From Ramazzottius varieornatus (taxonomy: Eukaryota; Tardigrada; Eutardigrada; Parachela; Ramazzottiidae), in contig BDGG01000006.1 of the NCBI GenBank assembly GCA_001949185.1, positions 1,609,657 to 1,673,656 on the forward strand: DNA of 64,000 nucleotides, in the 5' to 3' direction. The translations under genes and the position numbers were made by a program. This document shows positions 38,552 to 50,028 of the stretch, one piece after another. How positions within the stretch are numbered: the first letter of the stretch is position 1; the number at the start of each line of letters is the position of its first letter. The notes beneath the pieces were generated by a model, which was not told the DNA's origin, searched no databases, and worked only from the letters and a program-made list of their open reading frames with translations.

Positions 38552-38902
38552 TTATTTGTTGATCATTCTCTTCTTACAAGTACAAGGTCTAAAAAGAGGA
38601 AAAGAATGCCAAGACTCAGAGACGCCTTCGTCAATGTCCAGGTCCATGAGCAGGTCGTTCTCGTTCTTCTTCAGTTCTTCCAAGCAAAAGTAATCCTCAA
38701 CAGGAATCGGCAGCGTCTTCCCGTCCTCGGTCACCTTTTCTAGCAGACAACGATTCTTCGGGTCCTGGTACACCATTTTTGCGCACGAATCGATGGCGCA
38801 CGTTTCGCAGCACGAAGGCAGTCCTTTGTAGTCGTGTCCAAAGGCATAGCAGTAGGCAGTAATTTCCCATACTGCACGCCTATCAGGAACTCTCGACGAC
38901 AT
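38552..38902 (-). CDS. Small cysteine-containing protein, unit 1 of a tandem triplet
   Basis: A 116-residue open frame starting MSSRVPDRR. It shares a pattern with the next two minus-strand units: EITAYCYAF, then CCETCAIDSCAKMVYQ, then a polar spacer and a LPIPVEDYFC segment. I do not recognise the family. The CC-x2-C-x4-C spacing suggests a small zinc-binding or disulphide module. The start codon follows an in-frame stop, so this may be a complete small gene, or the last exon of one gene made of repeated units. The tail (KKNENDLLMDLDIDEGV) is acidic. Confidence 0.5.
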   Translation of the reverse strand: MSSRVPDRRAVWEITAYCYAFGHDYKGLPSCCETCAIDSCAKMVYQDPKNRCLLEKVTEDGKTLPIPVEDYFCLEELKKNENDLLMDLDIDEGVSESWHSFPLFRPCTCKKRMINK

Positions 38903-39073
38903 CCCTCATCCGCAGCGATGATTCGGATAACGTCCTCGTACGTGGGATAAACCATGTAGATAATGGGAAGGAAATAAAAATGAGTAATATGGTTCGTTGA
39001 TATACAGAAACAGAAGCACCCAGGAATAGTCACTACCGGTTGGAATACAGCTGACGTTTAGCACCCAAACAAA

Positions 39074-39442
39074 TCAAAAGTGTTCAGGCGTAAACGAGGT
39101 CACTGCCGACTTGGCTGCCTTCCAGCCACGGATATAGGAGCAGTCAGTACACGGGATGATGATTCTAGAACCTCGCTGAACGGCTTTGGGAATCAGACCT
39201 GCTTTCTTCATGGATTGGTAGACCTTCATGGCACAGGAGTTGCGAGCACAGACATCACAACAGAAGGAGTTATTTCCTCGGAGTGGCGTTGGAGACCAGA
39301 GAGCTTCTACCACAGCAATGACACTTTGGGGTTTCGGATGAAGATAAAAGTAGTCAAGGTGGATGCCGTGATAAAGAGCGATACAGTCCACTGCTTCAGC
39401 AAAATAATAAGCCGTCATTTCAATCGTCCGAAAGCTCCACAG
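39074..39442 (-). CDS. Small cysteine-containing protein, unit 2 of a tandem triplet
   Basis: The frame reads through SFRTIEMTAYYFAEAVDC and then NSFCCDVCARNSCAMKVYQS, a polar spacer, and IIIPCTDCSY before stopping at 39074. Residues align with unit 1 at TAYxxA, CC-x2-C-x4-C, the VYQ, and the I-P-x(3)-D-x-(F/Y)-C region, although nucleotide identity is low. That indicates an old tandem duplication under protein-level constraint. Exon limits are not defined. Confidence 0.5.
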   Translation of the reverse strand: MWSFRTIEMTAYYFAEAVDCIALYHGIHLDYFYLHPKPQSVIAVVEALWSPTPLRGNNSFCCDVCARNSCAMKVYQSMKKAGLIPKAVQRGSRIIIPCTDCSYIRGWKAAKSAVTSFTPEHF

Positions 39443-39461
39443 GGATGAAATGGTAAAGAAT

Positions 39462-39720
39462 TTAGTGCTCTCGTCGGGTGTATCCGTACAATGCCACCTT
39501 TTGCAAACAGAAGTGATCCGAGCAAAGGATAGGCAACTCTATTCCGGATCGCGTTGTTTCCTCCAGTTGCTGGCACTCCTTCAGGTGAATGTAGACCTTC
39601 CGGTCACAGCGCGCAGATCGCAGGTTCTTGGTTCTTGGCCACAGTGAAACTTCCTCTTCGTCTGTGTAAGACATCCTCCAATGGCGAAGTCTCTCTTGTC
39701 CCAGTACCAGAGACGCTCGA
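39462..39720 (-). CDS. Degenerate third unit of the cysteine-containing triplet
   Basis: The frame has LRSARCDRKVYIHLKECQ followed by a spacer and IELPILCSDHFC, matching the C-x-KVY and P-x(3)-D-x-FC parts of units 1 and 2. The first cysteines of the motif are missing or altered, so it may be a relic. Its upstream end overlaps, on the opposite strand, the TauD-like exon at 39733-39798. Confidence 0.35.
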
Positions 39721-39732
39721 GAAATTATCATG

Positions 39733-40461
39733 CTAGACACCAGTCCGGAAAATCTTCCAGATAGTGACGCTTGGAATACTGATGTCACTTTTATCAAAGT
39801 AAGCTTCTTCTGCCGTATCCTCACCTTTTAAGTTGTTCACCTTGTTCCAAAAGGTTGCCTGCACTGCTGGTATCTAGACTCCGCCCATCGGATCGGTCTT
39901 GATGGCGCGAATGTTACCACCGGGCGGCGGGGATACTTCCTGGTCTAGCAACGTGACGGCTCATAACGCCCTATCCCAACCGTTCCGTCGTTTTCTGCAC
40001 GGGCTAACCGCCGTGCATGTCTCTACACATGATTTCACGAAGGAGCAACATGCCGGCGGAGATCAAGCGAAATGGAACGAGGCGGTAGGTAGCCAAACAT
40101 CAAGGAATATACAGCTTCTCTCAGACTTGGTCCAAAGATATACGCATTATCTTCACTTTAACAGGTTAAGAATAATCCACCGGTGGTCCATCCCGTTACA
40201 GGAAAGTTAGGCCTTTTCATCAACAGTATCTGGACCACACGTATTGTGGAACTGAGCAAGTCGGAGAGCGACATGGTCTTGCGGTATCTGTTCACGCATT
40301 GCGCTAAGCCCGAATTTACGGGTCGTTGGAAATGGAGTGTGGGTGATGTGGCCTTCTGGGATACCCGCTTGACACAACACTACGCATTGGCAGATTACTT
40401 GCCTCGCCGACGCATCATGCATCGCGCTACCATCCTGGGAGACGAGCTTGGAGGCCCCTAG
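39733..40461 (+). CDS. TauD/TfdA-type Fe(II)/2-oxoglutarate dioxygenase, 5'-incomplete
   Basis: Exons 39733-39798, 39878-40084 and 40165-40461 join in phase (189 codons with two introns of 79-80 bp). The product follows the TauD pattern: [16 protein letters not shown], then [20 protein letters not shown], a helix with [14 protein letters not shown], then [39 protein letters not shown] and a terminal RRIMHRATI. The oxoglutarate-side Arg and the distal His are present. The proximal HxD metal motif, normally W-H-T-D, reads W-N-T-D here. Just upstream the expected FGEV region appears in another frame (about 39680-39720), which suggests a frameshift. The family is mainly bacterial, fungal and plant, so transfer is plausible, and the introns argue against contamination. 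It may be a pseudogene. Confidence 0.75.
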
Positions 40462-43008
40462 GTTATCCTATCGAGACAACCTTCCCACCATAGTAGCTGC
40501 CTTACGGACAGGAGGAATATACTGCGTAATAGCATGTTTCAAGAAAACCTTTCCAGCTAAAGTCCATGATATATTAGAGTTCAGTCTTTTTGACGGTACA
40601 AATTCTCATAATGGTATTTCGCCAAAACGGATTATACTGAGCCAACAAGATGCCGCATCACAACCGCTTGTCCAACTTTGGGCCATCGCCGCGAGCATCT
40701 GTCTCGGATGGAAAATCGGTGGTGCTACGTTCCTACCAGGACACCAAAGCTTTTAGACCGCGATCTACCTGCAAAGACTCACCGAACGACCAATCATGCG
40801 TAATACGATACGCAAACGATGGCAACCCACCCGGTTACCCAGCCGATTCTCGTTCCCTGACACGCAAAGTCACAGAATCACTATACTCAACCAAGTAAAG
40901 CTTCCGACTTTCGGACCCCGCTTCCCTGAATGCCCGAGTTCGGGACTTCTGACTTCCTGCTTCCTGATTCCAAACCAATCAAGTAATTCCCAATCAAACC
41001 TGGAGCACAACACGCCAAGAAACCGTAAATTCATACTGCTCCCCGGAATTACCGTCGATCAGCCTGAAAGCTGCATCGACGTACAAGTAAAACGTAAACA
41101 AAGAGGCGGTCCTCAACCAGCCACAGCACAGACTAGGAACTCAGAGCCATAGGAAAGAAGGAAGCGGCGGGGTTACGTAGCAGTGGTACCCACCTCGTCT
41201 TTACGTTATTTCTGGTTCACTGGTCTCCACTTCCCAGATAACCGACAACCAGCCGCAGAACTGGCACTTGCGGTCAGGCGATTCCGTCGGGCTGTTCGGC
41301 CTTTCCGATTCTGTTATGCCATGGCCATTTTCAGTCTTACCGTTACTCTTCTGTGCTTTACCGACAACGTTGAATACTTCTTCCGCGAAAACTCGGCTGC
41401 TTTCTGTAGCCTGTTCGTACTTGTCCGGGGTTACAAACTATTTTGGCGAATGCGTACAGTTCGCCATCATCCTGCCTCTGCTGGTCTGGTCCCGAAAATC
41501 AACCGACAAGCTCTTGCGGCAGGTTGACAATGTCTTGGTGAAGTATTTTCGAAGAAGAAAGCAGAGATTTTTCGAAGAAAATCCATCGTTTTCGCTTTGT
41601 GGTATCTTGCCTCGGGCTGATTGAATATTATGGAAACTTGAGATGGCGGTTGTGCACCGCGAATTCTTCGGGTCTACGCCTTACTCTGGATAGACGGCGC
41701 GTAACCGGCACACGCAGTGGCATTGTTTGCCTGCTTAAAGTACACGCGCGAAGGGAAAGTTGGGAACATGCGGAAAAGACGGCGAACTGAGAATTCAACC
41801 GTAGGAAATTGTCAAAAAGTGCATTGGTGTGAATTGCACACGTACGTACGAGCTTCCGTTCCGCTGTTTCGGAATCACCTGTTCCAAACTTTCCCTTCGA
41901 GCGTGTACATCTTTTTCCGGTAACGCCGAGGCCATTACCCAGATGTACTACACCTCTTTGACTACAATGTCTTAACTGCCGGTTTCCGAAGTATCATTAT
42001 TATCCATAGACTAGATCGAGCGATCCACTGGACGTGAAGGTCGTCGACTGCGTCAAACGCCATCTTGAACTTTACCATAAGACTTGTGGGCAACATTATC
42101 CCCTGTCCAGATCGAAATGCGTTCAAGTTCCTTCCCAGTCGACCGGTGGCCAAGAACATCGTTACCGGTTTAACTGAAGGATTTTGGGTGCATTTGAAAT
42201 ACCTTACGTCGGTACAGCCTTTTGTATCCTCAAACTTAAGAAGCGCCATGTTGGAATATCGGACCAGATGAATTAGCTACCACCATGGTCCAACCGGCAA
42301 GATGAGCTAACTTTTAATGAAAAGGTACTGAATGCTGCCGCGTATCCGATAACAAGAAGTTGTACGTCGTTGAATGCTCCCGAATATTCCGTTCTGCCTT
42401 GTTTTCGCCCTTTCTGGATCAATACGCGTATTAACTCACTTTGTGGAAAGCAGACATTCGCTGTCAAGTAAGCGGATAGGAAGGTGACTGGGAGATGGGA
42501 AAAAGCTCTACCGGATAAGAGGGACCTCGAGCTCCATGACAGATTAGAGCCACCCCTTCCCCAGTTTCCGTCGATTCCAAAGGATAATTATACCTTTATG
42601 TCACACGCAACCTTGCCAGCAAAAGGTGGCAGACGGGCGGGAAGAAGAACCTCTTCGGGTGATTTGATTAGTAATCTTCCAAAGAAGGCTTAACGAAAGA
42701 CCATTCATATCCCTCATCATAGTCCTTCATTTTTTGTGCGCTACCTTACCATCCGCACTGAGCTCGGTGAAAAGCAGAGTATGCTGATCCCGGATTTTGC
42801 AACTGAGCAAGTGGTAATCGAGACCCAAGATAATATGTCATTGTACTGCACGTGGACCGAACGAAAAAACTGAACACTAACAGCTGATCTGACACAATAA
42901 AAATGTAAGAGATCTAACACGGCAAGCTTACACGCGACCACGTTAACACCGAAATTTAAAAATTGGTTTGGGACGGGTAAAAATGGCAGGCATATTTGTT
43001 CTTTGGTC
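40462..43008. other. Intergenic, no supported gene
   Basis: Several frames of 60-120 codons occur on both strands (for example 40796-41152, 41183-41527, 41962-42249). None shows a motif or matching splice partners. Confidence 0.45.
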
Positions 43009-45796
43009 TCAGGGGTGGCGACGAACCAGGACATAATCCTTCCGTATGGTTTCCATACATGCTTTCAACCTATACGAAACACAGCGGTAAGCTCCCACGA
43101 CCGACAACCGAAACACATACTGTGATAGTAAGATGGCATTGACTTACGTGTCTTCTGCAGTTCTAATTCTTTCTTCGAGTCGAAGTTGAATCCGCTCGTT
43201 CAGATCCATCAAGATCATGTCATCGTTTGCCAACTGCTTTCGGCTTCCCGACAGTTGATTATCGTTACTGATGAGTCTACTCTGATGAGGTGCGACGGAC
43301 TGCGAACGCGAGTTTCTCAGACTAAAACCCAGGGCCGCTTTTGGGGAGTTTAGCTCACGAAGTAACTGCTTTGAGATGCTACGCGTGTCTTCACTGTTCC
43401 GATTCGTCTGTGTACTGGTTTGCGGCTGGTTGGACCGATTCACCGCCTCATTGGTCGTCACTGGCTCAAAGTATGACGAAGACCGGCGCATCGAAGTTTC
43501 TTCTTCCTTCCCCTCAGAATACCTTCCCGCGCTAACTTCGCCTGTTTCTTTGTCGGACACCGGTTCGTCCTTCTGGAGCTTCTGAACCGAGCTAAAACCC
43601 GAGTCGCGCAAAAGCTCACTGTTCACCTTCTCGATCTGCGCCACTTCCCGTTGGAGGTCGGCCATGCGTTGATCGTGCGAGTACGATCGAGACATGGACA
43701 TGACGCGAGAAGGCGGCTTGCTGTTGCGCCCTCGGCTCGGTTCGTTGTCCGAGTCGGACGGCTTAGGCTTTGTAGCGGCGGAATCAGTGGACGGAGATCG
43801 AGCTCGTTGTTGCTGAGACTGCGAGATTGCAGACAACTGTCTCACGGGCACTTCCTGATCGGTCGATTCGCACTTGTCAGCGGAGGTGTGTCGATGGCGA
43901 CCTCGAGGAGGTTTCTGAAATGAGAAGGATAAGCTGTGGGTACTACTGTATATTACGGATGAAGTACTGGAGGTAGAGTATTGAACGTACCGTAGAGTGT
44001 CTTTCAAGGTAATCCAGACGAGACTGGTGCGTGTCGAGACGCTTGATTATACTCCGATCGAGCTCGACGTTGTGATCGGTAAGCTCGCGTTCAATCTTGA
44101 TCAGTCGATCCTCGATCGATCGAAACTGGATATTCTGGTGCGACTCCTGTGGAAACAAAGTACTTCAGGGTGGACGGGGTAAACTCATCAAGATGAAAGC
44201 GATAAAGCTCTCAATATTTAAACAACATGCTTCAGGCGCCTCTTCGCCCCACAAGTCCTACTACATTCCACCAAGATAGGTCTTGTCTTACCAGAGATAT
44301 CAACCGGTCCAAGACGGTCCTTGTCAGCCCATCGTCCCCGTTCCTGTTCGCTTGCGGCATGGTCGACCTCAGTACTTCCAAACGAGGTCCCAGGTTACTA
44401 TCTACAAAACAAATGTGACGCAAAATTTCGCTCGCTCCTTCATAACACTTCAGCTGTAAAATTCTGTCTCCAAAAAAAACCCTGAAACTTTATCTGAAAT
44501 CTAAAGCGAGTTCGACAGTGGCGACACCATATTCATTTCTAGCCTGCCCTAGAAAACTTGGTAAATTTCTCGAGGAATATATTGGAAAAACCAAAAGACG
44601 AAAAATTAGACACAATGAAAAGCGATTGGAAGTTCGGGGGAAAATCACGAGGTTGTTCTTACCTTGCTGAGTGTCGAAAAGTTCGCGGTTCAGACTGGAC
44701 GAGGCATTCCAGCTGCGTTCGATGCCTTCATCGGCACTGACTTCCTCCTCATCACTGCCACCATCTTCGCCACTTCCAGTTGCTCCAGCCCGCACAGCGG
44801 TCTCTTTCACCACACGCCAAGGTACACTACCGTCAGGTGCGGTGATGCTGGCAGGTCTCATGGGCTGGCTGTAAGACCTGTCTCGATCGTTGAGGCTGCT
44901 GCCATACAGACTCTTGTTGGAGGAGAAAGAGTCGTGCAGCCGCTCAACGATCCGTCCGACCTTCTCTCTCCCACCACCCTCGCCGTCCTGTGAAGGGAAT
45001 GGTAAAAGGTTGTACCATCAAATCACACAAATCGATATCATCAATGGAAATTAGGGCAGCAGTGAACACAGGTGCGCCATAGAGGAAAATCAGACGGAAA
45101 ACAATATCGATCAAGCGACATCAACAGCCTCATAAAAATTAAAATAATAAATTAGAAATTTCCTCGGTGATAAATTGCTCTTACATTTCTAGTTTCCCGA
45201 TCTTTACTCTCGTTGAGTTTCTTCTGAGATTTCCACAAGGAGCGCAGTTCGTGGGCAATGTCGGCGATCTCTTCCACTTTGCTCAGCGGATGGCCGGGAC
45301 AAACATATTGGTACAGAGGGAGAGCTTGATCATGGCCGATGATTTGGCGAAGACACTAAAGGCAAATGTACGCAAATGCTTCGCTCATGACAAAAGCTTA
45401 CGGGGACACGTGTTGTTTTTTTACCGAGAAAAATCGTCTGGCAAAGCCTTCCCGATCGATCACTTTGTCGTTCAAAATGTACTGGTCCAAATAGACCTCC
45501 TTCTCGTCAAAAAGCCTCCGGAAAGTCTTGTAGAGATAAAGGTAAATCTGGAAACAGATGCATGGTCCGCCTTTCTTCAACCTGAAAAGAATTCGGAATT
45601 GCCTGCCAGAATATTCAAAAATATCTCGAGCATCTTCCACCTCATTTCTGCTGCGGAAATATTCGACCTACTTGTCAAGCTTTGCTTCCAGAGTAGTAAC
45701 AGGAAATCCGACGGCTTGCAGCTCTTCGAAAACAGGAAGAAGTCGACTGGATTCCAGACGGATTTGATAATCACACGAGTCGCTCGACGTTGACAT
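43009..45796 (-). CDS. Unidentified 646-residue protein, helical N-terminus and coiled-coil C-terminus
   Basis: Eight exons join in phase: 45672-45796, 45425-45650, 45185-45355, 44663-44987, 44292-44401, 43991-44146, 43148-43914 and 43009-43069. The start MSTSSDSCDYQIRLESSRLL is followed by about 170 residues that look like a folded helical domain (EDARDIFEYSGRQ, KTFRRLFDEKEVYLDQYIL, CLRQIIGHDQALPLYQYVCP, EEIADIAHELRSLWKSQKK). Next comes a Gly/Ser/acidic linker, then helices IEDRLIKIERELTDHNVEL and HQSRLDYLERHST typical of coiled coils, a long Ser/Arg-rich low-complexity region, and a C-terminal helix NERIQLRLEERI. The protein ends ETIRKDYVLVRRHP. I do not recognise the family. The phase consistency of seven introns makes the gene itself secure. 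Confidence 0.85.
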
Positions 45797-47123
45797 TGTT
45801 GTCTTTCCTTGCGCTGATCGCTTCCACAATATCACACCATAAACTTTAACGCACCATTGTAAACAGTAAAAGCCGTAAAACCGTAACGATGTGCAGCCTG
45901 AGCCGAAGAGGAAATGCGCCAAGACATCGGAGAGATAAAGAGATAAAATCCGCCGTCAATGCTTCACATGTCAACACTGCCGTAAAAGAAGTCGCGGAGC
46001 TGTCAGCGTAAACCTGCAACCACAGAAAAGAATACTGCGAAGAGTAACGACCGCCTCGAGTGGTAACGGGCGTAATTCTTACCGGAAAACAACGACCAGG
46101 AATATTCCGCAACTAGCTGTGACGAGATTCATCAATCTTCCAGGACGATGCCGTCCTCATCGCACAGATGAAATGCGAGGATAAGTCAGGGACAGATCTG
46201 ATTATCAGCTTCCGTGACGGGGTAGTAGGATATTCACCTGAAAAAGTAAACGGAGAGCGCAGGATTCAGGAATGATCGATACGAGGTGGCAGTCAGGCCG
46301 GCGTGATCTTCCATCAGCTTACCCGGACGCAATACTCTTATCCAGTTCCAAAGGCTATGATAGCTCGGCCCGCTCATAGCGCTTTGTGCGCCGTGTCACC
46401 GAAGGTATGGTAGACAGGTAAGATCGTTTACGGCGAGTGGAAAGCAGAACAAGCCGCTGCAGATCTTCATATTCGATTTTGAAAATCTGAGTTTAGAACA
46501 TCGGGTCAATCAATGATCACCACTGATTGCGAAATTTATGAAAACAAGGAACGCATTTCGTCACCCATTACGTCACACCTGTTGATCCGCATTTTGACAA
46601 ACCGATGGTGCCTGGGTCAGTTACGTCAGGGACTCATTCACATATCGGCATGGATGTACCGGTAGCAAAGAGGGGATAGCTTGACAAACTGCACTGCGGA
46701 AGGCCAAATTTGGCACGCCGATACAAAGCCCTCAACCGGTATCAAGGCATCTACATGTGCCAGCCTGCTCTCTCATCAAATCACATTGTTTACCCACGTT
46801 TATTGTTTACTGTTTACTTGATCTTCTCACCCAAGCTTCGCGGATAGTTGGGCTGTGGCCCGTGGGCAAGGTTGTTCAAAAATCTGGGGTCATAGCGTAG
46901 AGGCACAGCTGATGAAATTTGGGAAGGGCAAGGAAAGGTTTCGGGGTTTTCTTGAAAATTCTCGGCCTCCACATGGCAAGCCCCGACCCCCACCTTTGGG
47001 CTACCCTGCCCCCTGCCTAAATTTCCTCGACTATACCTCTACGCCGTGACCCCATACTTCTGAGGAACTTTGCCCAGACTCCAGTTGTCTCGCAAGTCCA
47101 CCCGAATCTCCATCTTACGCATC
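45797..47123. other. Intergenic
   Basis: Upstream of the 646-residue protein gene. I see no supported gene. The ORF at 45846-46112 is probably chance. Confidence 0.45.
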
Positions 47124-47734
47124 ATGTCAAAGGTCAGTCTGAATGAAGAAGGCGGGAAAAAGTTCGTCGAAGCCATCGGTCGATTTTCTTAAGAGCTGCT
47201 AGCCATTGTCCTTGGGCAGAACTTCGTGCCCACGTTTCAAGCCTGTGAATCCCTTGTCAAAGAGTTCCAAATAGAATCTTGCAAGTTTCTGGAGCAGCAT
47301 TTCAAAGCCAAGGGATACGTGCGATTGTCCGTTATCGGATGGACGACTTTCCCCAGGATTAGCACTGGAATCGCTAGCAGCCAGCTTATGGAAGACGCCA
47401 TCATTAGATGCCTGAAAGCCATCCTTACAGTTCAGGGTAAAGGAGCTATTCTCACAGACCTTTGGACTTCCATCGAGACCATGCACAAGTGAGTTATCCT
47501 TATGTCCTACTCTTCGTGCGGGCTCCCTGGTAAGCTGGAGGTCGGCATAAGTTTTGAAGATTGCATATCCGATATTTCTCTTTGTGCTTTAGGATGCCTG
47601 AATCTCCTGCCGAACTGCAGTCGCTCAAACAAATAAACGACCACAATGTTTCGGACTCGGTGTCGTGGGAAAAGATTCTCCTGAAAGACGAGTATTACTC
47701 GCTACCACCGGTTGTACTACCTCCCAGTTCCCAG
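47124..47734 (+). pseudogene. Two-exon ORF with an early stop, family unknown
   Basis: An ATG at 47124 (MSKVSLNEEGGKKFVEAIGR) is interrupted by TAA at 47190-47192. The same frame then continues through ELLAIVLGQNFVPTFQACES, LTDLWTSIETMH and a donor at 47489, and joins in phase to an exon at 47593-47734 (MPESPAELQSLKQINDHNVS, WEKILLKDEYYSLPPVVLPP) ending at a GTACCA donor. Either it is a recent pseudogene, or the real 5' exon lies elsewhere and translation enters after the stop. No family is recognised, and downstream exons were not found. Confidence 0.5.
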
Positions 47735-49140
47735 GTACCAATTCAGCTTTCTTCATAGTTTGGTTTCGTGCTGTAGCGTTGTCCTGTGTTTTTGGTTCTG
47801 CATCTACAATGCAGCGATTCCACTTCTCGTAACTGGCGCGTTTTTGCTCTTTACAAAAATTTCCCATTACCATAACTGGAAAAAACCATCACGGAAAAAG
47901 TCATCTCGGGAGAGGAGCAATCTCCGGATCCATCACGTATTTCTGATTACTGGCTGGAACGAGGAAGTAGAATATACCTCATAACTGTCGTAATTTCTTG
48001 TCGAAAGTTCTATATGTATATTTCTCTTATTCGAGTATATATACTTGATTATCATAAATTCACAACGAATACAATAATGGAGATGCTAGAATGGATGCGG
48101 AAGCGATGGTCATTAGTACGTCCTTTACTGTAGTGTCAAATTCCGTATTCGTCACAACCAATCCAGTTTTGGTCCCGCAAACCTACGAGGGACCATTCAG
48201 TCATTTCACTCGCCGATCAAGACAACTCTTCCGTGTTAGCTGAGACCCTTAGCTCTCTACAAAGTCCCCCTTTCTTATAGACATTCGGTTTCAGTCTCGG
48301 TCTTTTCAGTTTGGTCCCAGGTATTTCAGTCCTGATCCGTCTAAATACACCCTGAGTGCGCCAACTGCTACCACCTGGCATTTCGGCGAGAAAGAATTCA
48401 GAGCACGACCCTAGCATTCATGCTACCACACGTTTCGTACAACTTTTAAAGCCGCTTCGATTGAGCTGTGATATTTCTTATTGTGATGGGAAATAGCTCG
48501 AAAAAAATGAGCAGTATGACTTCCGGTGAGGAAGTAGGTAAAACGCAGCAGGTACAACGCTGTCTGCAAAAATTCCGGGTGGGAGTTTGTGCCTCCAAAA
48601 TGACGTAAACAAACTTACACCCACCGTAGCTTTTCAGGAAAAATGAAGAAAGAGCAGGAAAGTTCCGGACTAACTCGACAACGGAATCAAAACCGTCAAA
48701 CGTTTACATTTTGCCGGAAAACTCCTCTGGTAAAAAGTTCTAGATCTTTTCCAAAACATCAGATTCATGTTTTCCACCCACTCTCCTGTAATTGAGTGTC
48801 ATTTCTATTTATTTTCAGCAACAGAACTGCAGGACAACAGCGAAGAAATGCTTTCCGAAAAGGGCCCAAAATTTTGCGAAAGATGTTGTTACTTTCACTT
48901 CGCGTTTCCCCTACTTTTATTTTTATTCCGACTTTTTGTAAACAGATTTTTGAGCAGTAATTTTTGGGGAGGTAGGAAACAGGATGTTGAATCGAGGAAA
49001 ATTGAGGAATCTCAAAGCCGAGCAACAATCGCGTCGAGAAAATTTTGATATGATAGGTGGTAGCAAGCAACTCAGAGTGTAATACGCTAATTCAGCCTAA
49101 TCTTTGGACTAAAACTGAAGCTGATAAAAACACTGATATT
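47735..49140. other. Intergenic, nothing recognised
   Basis: AT-rich in part (about 48000-48080). No coding or RNA signal is supported. Confidence 0.4.
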
Positions 49141-49179
49141 TTATGTCAGACCGTTGAAAATGGATACAACACTGCACCG

Positions 49180-49775
49180 GAAGTGCTCGCTGATGCGCAT
49201 CTCTAACGCGGGAATGATAGCAGTCGTGCCGCTCCGTTCCGTGAACCAATACGACCGAAAGATAGACAACGGTTTCTTTACAAACCGGATGGGCTGGACG
49301 TCCGAAACTGATTCTTGGACGCCAGTTCAAAAATAGGGGAGAAGAGCGTACGTTCCGTACAACCCTGCACCGACAACGTAAAGTTCTATGATTGGAACTT
49401 TTGACTGAGCGCAAGAATATCAGCCCATGGGCTGTTACGACGCAAGATGATCCGAACTGCGCACCACAGTATGCTTCCAGTGTGAGGTGGCAGGTAATTT
49501 GGTACAACAAAATGACAGCAACACCGCCACAGTAGTTCAGATGATATTCTTACGCTCAATCAAGAGCTCGCATAAAAAAAACTCTACGTCATCGAACCAT
49601 GGTTGTACGGCACGTACGCCATTCTTTCAGAGTTTTCTATTGGTGTTCAGGAATCGGTTTCGGATGTCCAACCTATCCGGTTTGTGGAGAAAACTCTTGT
49701 CTACCTTTCTGTCGTATTGGTTTCTGCGTCGGAGCGGCATGACTGCAGTAAAGAGGGCGTTGCTCGTGTTAAGAC
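49180..49775. repeat. Large inverted repeat
   Basis: About 49190-49440 and 49535-49775 are reverse complements of each other with moderate divergence. For instance CGACCGAAAGATAGACAACG on the left corresponds to TTGTCTACCTTTCTGTCGTA on the right, and GTCCGAAACTGATTCTTGG to CAGGAATCGGTTTCGGATG. The ORFs on each strand here are two views of this palindrome. The origin is probably transposon-related. Confidence 0.8.
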
Positions 49776-50028
49776 TATCTCTCAACACGCGTGTGTTTTT
49801 CGAGTGATATTCTGATACAGTATCTTTCAGCCGTTCGTTTTGGTTTCATTACCGAGGCAAAGTCTGGCAAAGTGCGGTTCAATATTCCGAAAAACTTGAT
49901 GTCAAAAAGGTCGGTTCCGTTCGAAAATGTTTTCGACGCATTCTCATATGGATATAGCTTTTCGTTCTTAGGCGTCGAAAATTTGAAAATTCGCCCTGGT
50001 GCGGCTGTAGCCGTCGTAAGTGTAAACA

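Noticed and set aside
45577-45774. Frames antisense or out of frame to the 646-residue gene
   Set aside because: Shadows of exons 1 and 2, which have a consistent phase on the minus strand.
49109-49510. 133-codon minus-strand ORF
   Set aside because: It is one arm of the large inverted repeat; similar words appear on the plus strand at 49550-49770.
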